Positions 49,701 to 58,700 of a stretch of DNA of 64,000 bases are shown piece by piece (the stretch's first letter is position 1; each line of letters opens with the position of its first letter). This stretch comes from Achatina immaculata. Lineage: Eukaryota; Mollusca; Gastropoda; Stylommatophora; Achatinidae. Both the position numbers and the translations under genes were made by a program. Below the pieces are notes generated by a model, which saw nothing but the letters and a program-made list of their open reading frames with translations, searched no databases and was not told the origin of the DNA. The stretch lies in NCBI GenBank assembly GCA_009760885.1, contig CM019708.1, positions 14,169,531 to 14,233,530 of the forward strand. The letters run 5' to 3'.

Positions 49701-52700
49701 TGGTTGTTTCAGTCTATTCTCTCTCTACCCTGGTTGTTTCAGTCTGTTCTCTCTCTACCCTGGTTGTTTCAGTCTGTTCTCTCTTAGCCCTGGCTGTTTC
49801 AGTCTGTTCTCTCTCTACCCTGGTTGTTTCAGTCTGTTCACTCTCTACCCTGGTTGTTTCAGTCTGTTCTCTCTCTACCCTGGTTGTTTCAGTCTGTTCA
49901 CTCTCTACCCTGGCTGCTCCAGTCTGTCCTCTCTCTACCCTGGCTGCTCCAGTCTGTCCTCTCTCTACCCTGGCTGCTCCAGTCTGTCCTCTCTCTACCC
50001 TGGCTGCTCCAGTCTGTCCTCTCTCTACCCTGGCTGCTCCAGTCTGTCCTCTCTCTACTCTGTTTGTTTCAGTCTGTTCTTTCTCTACCCTGGTTGTTTC
50101 AGTCTGTTCACTCTCTACCCTGGCTGCTCCAGTCTGTCCTCTCTCTACCCTGGCTGCTCCAGTCTGTCCTCTCTCTACCCTGGCTGCTCCAGTCTGTCCT
50201 CTCTCTACTCTGTTTGTTTCAGTCTGTTCTTTCTCTACCCTGGTTGTTTCAGTCTGTTCTTTCTCTACCCTGGTTGTTTCAGTCTGTTCTCTCCCTACTC
50301 TGGTTGTTTCAGTCTGTTCTTTCTCTACCCTGGTTGTTTCAGTCTGTTCTTTCTCTACCCTGGTTGTTTCAGTCGGTTCTCTCTTAGCCCTGGCTGTTCC
50401 AGTCTGTTCTCTCTCTACCCTGGTTGTTCCAGTCTGTTCTCTCTCTACTCTGGTTGTTTCAGTCTGTTCTTTCTCTACCCTGGTTGTTTCAGTCGGTTCT
50501 CTCTCTACCCTGGCTGTTTCAGTCTGTTCTCTCTCTACCCTGGTTGTTTCAGAGTGTTTTCTCTTCACCTTGGCTGTTCAAGTCTGTTCTCTCTTAGCCC
50601 TTGTTATTTCAGTCTGTTCTCTCTCTACCCTGGTTGTTTCAGTCTGTTCTCTCTCTACCCTGGTTGTTTCAGTCTGTTCTCTCTCTACCCTGGCTGTTTC
50701 AGTCTGTTCTCTCTCTACCCTGGTTGTTTCAGTCTGTTCTCTCTCTACCCTGGTTGTTTCAGTCTGTTCTCTCTCTACCCTGGTTGTTTCAGAGTGTTTT
50801 CTCTCCACCCTGGCTGTTCAAGTCTGTTCTCTATTAGCCCTTGCTATTTCAGTCTGTTCTCTCTCTGCCCTGGTTGTTTCAGTCCGTTCTCTCCCTACTC
50901 TGGTTGTTTCAGTCTGTTCTCTCTCTACCCTGGTTGTTTCAGTCTGTTCTCTCTCTACCCTGGTTGTTTCAATCTGTTCTCTCTCTACCCTGGCTGTTCA
51001 AGTCTGTTCTCTCTCTACCCTGGTTGTTTCAGTCTGCTCTCTCTCTATCCTGGTTGTTTCAGTCTGTTCTCTCTTAGCCCTGGTTGTTTCAGTCTGTTCT
51101 CTCTTAGCCCTGGCTGTTTCAGTCTGTTCTCTCTCTACCCTGGTTGTTTCAGTCTGTTCTCTCTTAGCCCTGGTTGTTTCAGTCTGCTCTCTCTCTATCC
51201 TGGTTGTTTCAGTCTGTTCTCTCTCTACCCTGGTTGTTTCAGTCTGTTCTCTCTTAGCCCTGGTTGTTTCAGTCTGTTCTCTCTTAGCCCTGGTTGTTTC
51301 AGTCTGTTCTCTCTTTACCCTGGTTGTTTCAGTCTGTTCTCTCTTAGCCCTGGTTGTTTCAGTCTGTTCTCTCTCTACCCTGGTTGTTTCAGTCTGTTCT
51401 CTCTTAGCCTTGGATGTTTCAGTCTGTTCTCTCTCTACTCTGGTTGTTTCAGTCTGTTCTCTCTCTACCCTGATTGTTTCAGTCTGTTCTCTCTTAGCTC
51501 TGGCTGTTTCAGTCTGTTCTCTCTCTACCCTGGTTGTTTCAGTCTGTTCTCTCTCTACCCTGGTTGTTTCAGTCTGTTCTTTGAGCCTTACTGTTTTCAG
51601 TCTTGTTTAGTAATACAAGGTGATACAAGGTAATACAGGTAATGTTGATGATAACGATTATGATGACACAATAACTCGAAGAAGAAAGGCAATGAAAGAA
51701 ATAGCAGAACACCGTATAATGCTGGTTATAATTTGTAGAACAAAGTGTAGATGATTAGTCTAGTTTGCTCTGATTATTCTAGAAAACTAGCGTGTTCTAT
51801 TTAGTCTAGAAAACTAGTGTGCTCTGTTTAGTGAAGAAAACTAGTTCACTTTGATTAGTCCAGAAAACTAGTTTACTCTGATTAGTCCAGAAAAGTAGTT
51901 TGCTCTAACACTTTAATGTGAACAAACCTCGTTGCTCCAACTTGCCTAACTGTAATTTGTAAGTTTGATATGAATAACCCATCATGTAGTGTTAATGATG
52001 AAAGATAAGTTTGATATGAATAACCCATCATGTAGTGATTTTGATGAAAGATAAGTTTGATATGAATAACCCATCATGTAGTGTTAATGATGAAAAATAA
52101 GTTTGATATGAATAACCCATCATGTAGTGTTAATGATGAAAGATAAGTTTGATATGAATATCATGTAGTGTTAGTGATGAAAACATGTAGGTGTGTGATT
52201 ATGTTACTGAGAGATAATGAGAGATTACTGAGAGATTATGTTACGAGATAAAGTGTTAGTGCCTATGTTTTCTTCACCTGTTCCTCGCCATCGCATCATA
52301 TACAGGATATGATACTGACACTTGTATTTTCTTGCATCTGAGGCATGTCATGCAGAGAACATAATTACCACTGACATAGTGTTAGTGCCCATATTTACCA
52401 CTGACATAGTGTTAGTGCCTATATTTACCAGTGACATTGTGTTAGTGCCCATATTTACCACTGACATAGTGTTAGTGCCCATATTTACCACTGACATAGT
52501 GTTAGTGCCCATATTTACCACTGACATAGTGTTAGTGCCCATAATTACGACTGATACAATGTCAGCACTCATAATTACCAGTGACATTGTGTTAGTGCCC
52601 ATATTTACCACTGACCTGTCGCCTCACCTCAGGATGGATGGATACTCTACCAGTCCTTGCTGACTTTTCTTTCCCAGCTTAACAAGGAAACAGACAACAA

Positions 52701-55700
52701 TTTCTACATCTGGGATATCTGAGGGGAGTGTGGGGGGAGGAGAGTTGGAAGGGAGCGGAGGCATCTGGCCGGTATCAAATCACAGTCAGTCGAAACGAGA
52801 AACCAGTATACTAGCTGCTTTACCACTTATCCAGCCTGTTAACTATAACAGTCTTATCTCTATCTTATATCCTTCCCGTGCCGTTAGACGTCATATAGGG
52901 TTCGCAAAGTAGTTCGCCAATTTTTCCTGTCTTCGGCAAGTCTTTCAATCTCATCAAAGGATTTTATGCCCGTTAATTTGGCCTCTCTTAACAATGTCCT
53001 CTTCAGAGTTTCTTTTCTTTGGCCTATAACAATGCTAATAATAATAATACTAAATGTATTAATGAAAACAATAATTATCCTAATAGTGATGAAAATAATG
53101 AATGTTATAAATGATCATATTTAATGATATTTACGTAACAAAGGCACAGCTAGGTCATTCAGGAAATTTATTTGAAAGTTTAAAAATGGAGACATCAAGA
53201 AACTTCGCGCTTTTTTGTCCAGAACAGTTATGTGCGGTGTACATGTTCGAGTACGTGGCACAGGCTTGTGCTGCCAAGGTGAGGCCAAGCCGTGAGTACA
53301 ATGTCGGGTGTCCAGAACTGTATGCCTCACTCCAGCTTTGTTATCAGGTACGTAAGTTTGTCAAGATGACCAGTATTTGCACTCCGAGCAAGTCTGTATG
53401 TGATCTGGTACCCTGTTCAATATTGTATAGTGTCTCACTGCTGAACAGTGGCTGATGACGATTGTTCTATGTTCATTTATAGTTCATGTGCTTAGCATGA
53501 CCCCACGTGCTACCACATGTTAACTCCTATCACTTTATGTGGCCGCACCCAAACCTTCTGTTCTACTGACGCATTCTCAAGGATGTTAGAAGTGTATGGT
53601 GCTATGGATCTACATAATCCTGTAGGTGTTAACAATATATATATCCCATACTTTTCCGTCTGTCTGGTGCTGTAGATATAGATAACTTTGTAGAAGTTAA
53701 CAATAAATACATCATATATTTCTGTCCATCTGGTGCTATAGATCTAGCTAACCATGCAGATGTTAACTATATACAATATATATATATATCTGTCTGGTGT
53801 TGTGTAACAGAATGTGACCAAAACTCACCTGTTTAACTGAGCACAGAGAAGAGCTATCTCAGTGTTCTGATTGGGAGCTGAATCACGAGGTCTGAGTGGC
53901 GGGAGACATGAAAGTTTAGTTCTGTTCTAGATATGGTAGAGATAGGATGTAAGTTTGTCGTAGAGATAGGATGTATGTAAGTTTGTCGTAGAGATAGGAT
54001 GTATGTAAGTTTGTCGTAGAGATAGGATGTAAGTTTGTCGTAGAGATAGGATGTATGTAAGTTTGTCGTAGAGATAGGATGTAAGTTTGTCGTAGAGATA
54101 GGATGTATGTAAGTTTGTCGTAGAGATAGGATGTATGTAAGTTTGTCGTAGAGATAGGATGTATGTAAGTTTGTCGTAGAGATAGGATGTATGTAAGTTT
54201 GTCGTAGAGATAGGATGTAAGTTTGTCGTAGAGATAGGATGTAAGTTTGTCGTAGAGATAGGATGTAAGTTTGTCGTAGAGATAGGATGTAAGTTTGTCG
54301 TAGAGATAGGATGTATGTAAGTTTGTCGTAGAGATAGGATGTAAGTTTGTCGTAGAGATAGGATGTAAGTTTGTCGTAGAGATAGGATGTAAGTTTATCG
54401 TAGAGATAGGATGTAAGTTTATCGTAGAGATAGGATGTAAGTTTATCGTAGAGATAGGATGTAAGTTTGTCGTAGAGATAGGATGTAAGTTTGTCGTAGA
54501 GATAGGATGTATGTAAGTTTGTCGTAGAGATAGGATGTAAGTTTGTCGTAGAGATAGGATGTAAGTTTGTCGTAGAGATAGGATGTAAGTTTGTCGTAGA
54601 GATAGGATGTATGTAAGTTTGTCGTAGAGATAGGATGTAAGTTTGTCGTAGAGATAGGATGTAAGTTTATCGTAGAGATAGGATGTAAGTTTATCGTAGA
54701 GATAGGATGTATGTAAGTTTATCGTAGAGATAGGATGTATGTAAATTTGTCGTAGAGATAGGATGTATGTAAGTTTATCGTAGAGATAGGATGTAAGTTT
54801 ATCGTAGAGATAGGATGTAAGTTTATCGTAGAGATAGGATGTATGTAAGTTTGTCGTAGAGATAGGATGTATGTAAGTTTGTTCTGATGTTGGCTAGGAT
54901 GGTTGATTCCTAATGTAAGTTTTTGATTGCTTGTCCTTTTTAGGACAATGTTAAAGTTAGTTTGTAGTTTTTGGTAGATGGATTTGTCCTCTTTTAGGAC
55001 ACTTGTCGAGTCATTATGTGAGAGTTGTGTTTTGTGGTTGTGTTGTCGATTTTTGGACGAGAATGGATTCACTGTCAACAAGTTATGTTGGAATTCAGTA
55101 TTTAGGAAGTTAGCATGTTTTGTTTCGTTGTTGTGTGTGTGTGTTGTCGATTTTTGGACGAGAATGGATTCACTGTCAACAAGTTATGTTGGAATTTCAG
55201 TATTTAGGAAGTTAGCATGTTTTGTTTCGTTGTATGAGTGTCCTATGGCTACGTTAATCCCCCAGACAGCCTTTCTGTATCCATTGTAATTGTCTCATCT
55301 CAGTTTCCACTCCACATCCTTCTGCAACAAGGATTTAACAAATGGGAGTTCATCGTTAAACTTTTGCTGATATTTGTAACTGATGAATCCTGTGATAATT
55401 GGATTCTATGTTGAGTGTCACAGCTGTGGTGTTGAGATGAGCTGTACTTATGTAAACTGGTCATCTTCGTGTACGGATCTGTAGTGGTTGTTTGTCCTGG
55501 GTTTCCGTAGTTGCATGGTGTGTATCAGTGTAATGTCTGTTGTGTCACTGGTGTAGCAGTCCAGTCTGCTCTGTGATATGTGACACAGTGATGTGAAGTA
55601 TTCAGTCAAATACTAGTGTAGCCAACGCCAGGCCAATATACGTGTAAAACACTTGTTTATTTGTACAGTAGTGCACTAATACGTGTTTAGTTGTACATAC

Positions 55701-58700
55701 AGCTAACCCTGTAGATGTTAGCAATATATACACCATATATTTCTATCCACCCGGTGCTGTAGATCTGGATAGTCCTGTAGATGTTAGCATTATATATCCT
55801 ACATATTTCTGTCTATCTGGTGCTGTAGATCTAGCTATCAATGTAAATATTAACAATATATACAAATTGTATACTCTATATATTTCTGTTTGTCTAGTGT
55901 TATAAATGTAGCTAGCAGTGTAAGCTGTCTGCTCGATCATTTCCTGAAATCATACAGTTTTTTTCGAGAGACTATTCAAGAGTTTGAGCTAATTCATTCT
56001 ACTCTTCATTCCTTTAACTGTTTTCTGTTACCACTTGAAGTTATAATATCATTCCTTTAACTGCTTTTTTGTTATTAACTGAACTCGTAATATCATTCGT
56101 TTAACTGTTTTCTGTTACCATTTGAAGTTATAATATCATTCCTTTAACTGTTTTCTGATATCAATTGAACTTATAATATCATTCGTTTAACTGTTTTCTG
56201 CTATTAATTGAACTTATAATATCATTCCTTTAACTGTTTTCTGATATCAATTGAACTTATAATATCATTCGTTTAACTGTTTTTGTTCAAACTGATTCTA
56301 TTTTTCCAACCACCTGTCAAAGTTCAGGCTGTTCAGACTGAAGAAAGAAGGAAAGAAAGAAAGAAGAAAAAAAGGAGCACATTATAAGCGTAGTTTATTC
56401 ATTTCTTCGTTCAGTTGTTCTCTTCTTTCAGTTATTGTTATGGTAGCTTCCATCAACACAGTTATCATATGTTTCCAGGCCGGGTGTTTGTGTCCAGATC
56501 TAGCGTCCAGCTTTATAGAATCAAACGAGTGGAAGTTGTCACAATCTTGCAGCTCGTCAACATGATTTTGTGGATCATGGACGTCCATGTGAGTCAGAGA
56601 TGACTGCTTCTTTCTTTCCCTGCCTACATACAACCTACATGTCTACCTAACAACCTACGTACCTGCCTGCGCACCTACATACCTGTTGTTGTTCGATCTC
56701 CCTGACGCTATGAGGGCGCTGAAGACAGTGTAGTGTCCAATAGGTTAAAGAAACTATGGTTTCCGTCCTTGAGTGAAGCTAAAGGGGAGGGAATTCAGTG
56801 CTTCTTTGGCAGGCTCCACTGCCATGGGGACTGTGGCGATCCCTGCCCCGGTAGCTAGGCTGGGCAATCTGCAGGGCTGTCAGCACGGAGGTGGGACTGG
56901 GGCTTTGTTGACTATGGGGCGCCAACCCTGAAGTAAACGTATTAGCTATGGGTGGCAGAACACATCTTCAGATAGCGCCTTCACGCTGTCATATCTACCT
57001 CCACCTGACCATCACAAATCCGGCAGTCAGTTATCCGGTTCAGTCAGTTATGTAAATTTGTCGTAGAGATAGGATGTATGTAAATTTGTCGTAGAGATAG
57101 GATGTATGTAAATTTGTCGTAGAGATAGGATGTAAGTTTATCGTAGAGATAGGATGTATGTAAATTTGTCGTAGAGATAGGATGTAAGTTTATCGTAGAG
57201 ATAGGATGTATGTAAGTTTGTCGTAGAGATAGGATGTAAGTTTATCGTAGAGATAGGATGTATGTAAATTTGTCGTAGAGATAGGATGTATGTAAATTTG
57301 TCGTAGAGATAGGATGTAAGTTTATCGTAGAGATAGGATGTATGTAAATTTGTCGTAGAGATAGGATGTAAGTTTATCGTAGAGATAGGATGTATGTAAA
57401 TTTGTCGTAGAGATAGGATGTATGTAAATTTGTCGTAGAGATAGGATGTAAGTTTATCGTAGAGATAGGATGTATGTAAGTTTATCGTAGAGATAGGATG
57501 TATGTAAGTTTATCGTAGAGATAGGATGTATGTAAGTTTATCGTAGAGATAGGATGTAAGTTTATCGTAGAGATAGGATGTAAGTTTATCGTAGAGATAG
57601 GATGTATGTAAGTTTGTTCTGATGGATGTATGTAAGTTTGTTCTGATGTTGGCTAGGATGGTTGATTCCTAATGTAAGTTTTTGATTGCTTGTCCTTTTT
57701 AGGACAATGTTAAAGTTAGTTTGTAGTTTTTGGTAGATGGATTTGTCCTCTTTTAGGACACTTGTCGAGTCATTATGTAGAGAGTTGTGTGTGTGTGTGT
57801 TGTCGATTTTTGGACGAGAATGGATTCACTGTCAACAAGTTATGTTGGAATTTCAGTATTTAGGAAGTTAGCATGTTTTGTTTCGTTGTATGAGTGTCCT
57901 ATGGCTACGTTAATCCCCCAGACAGCCTTTCTGTATCCATTGTAATTGTCTCATCTCAGTTTCCACTCCACATCCTTCTGCAACAAGGATTTAACAAATG
58001 GGAGTTCATCGTTAAACTTTTGCTGATATTTGTAACTGATGAATCCTGTGATAATTGGATTCTATGTTGAGTGTCACAGCTGTGGTGTTGAGATGAGCTG
58101 TACTTATGTAAACTGGTCATCTTCGTGTACGGATCTGTAGTGGTTGTTTGTCCTGGGTTTCCGTAGTTGCATGGTGTGTATCAGTGTAATGTCTGTTGTG
58201 TCACTGGTGTAGCAGTCCAGTCTGCTCTGTGATATGTGACACAGTGATGTGAAGTATTCAGTCAAATACTAGTGTAGCCAACGCCAGGCCAATATACGTG
58301 TAAAACACTTGTTTATTTGTACAGTAGTGCACTAATACGTGTTTAGTTGTACATACAGCTAACCCTGTAGATGTTAGCAATATATACACCATATATTTCT
58401 ATCCACCCGGTGCTGTAGATCTGGATAGTCCTGTAGATGTTAGCATTATATATCCTACATATTTCTGTCTATCTGGTGCTGTAGATCTAGCTATCAATGT
58501 AAATATTAACAATATATACAAATTGTATACTCTATATATTTCTGTTTGTCTAGTGTTATAAATGTAGCTAGCAGTGTAAGCTGTCTGCTCGATCATTTCC
58601 TGAAATCATACAGTTTTTTTCGAGAGACTATTCAAGAGTTTGAGCTAATTCATTCTACTCTTCATTCCTTTAACTGTTTTCTGTTACCACTTGAAGTTAT

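Noticed and set aside
50554..51633. 359-codon open frame on the plus strand, and long frames at 49314-50568
   Set aside because: Produced by the 30-bp minisatellite, whose period is a multiple of three; both strands and several frames are open.
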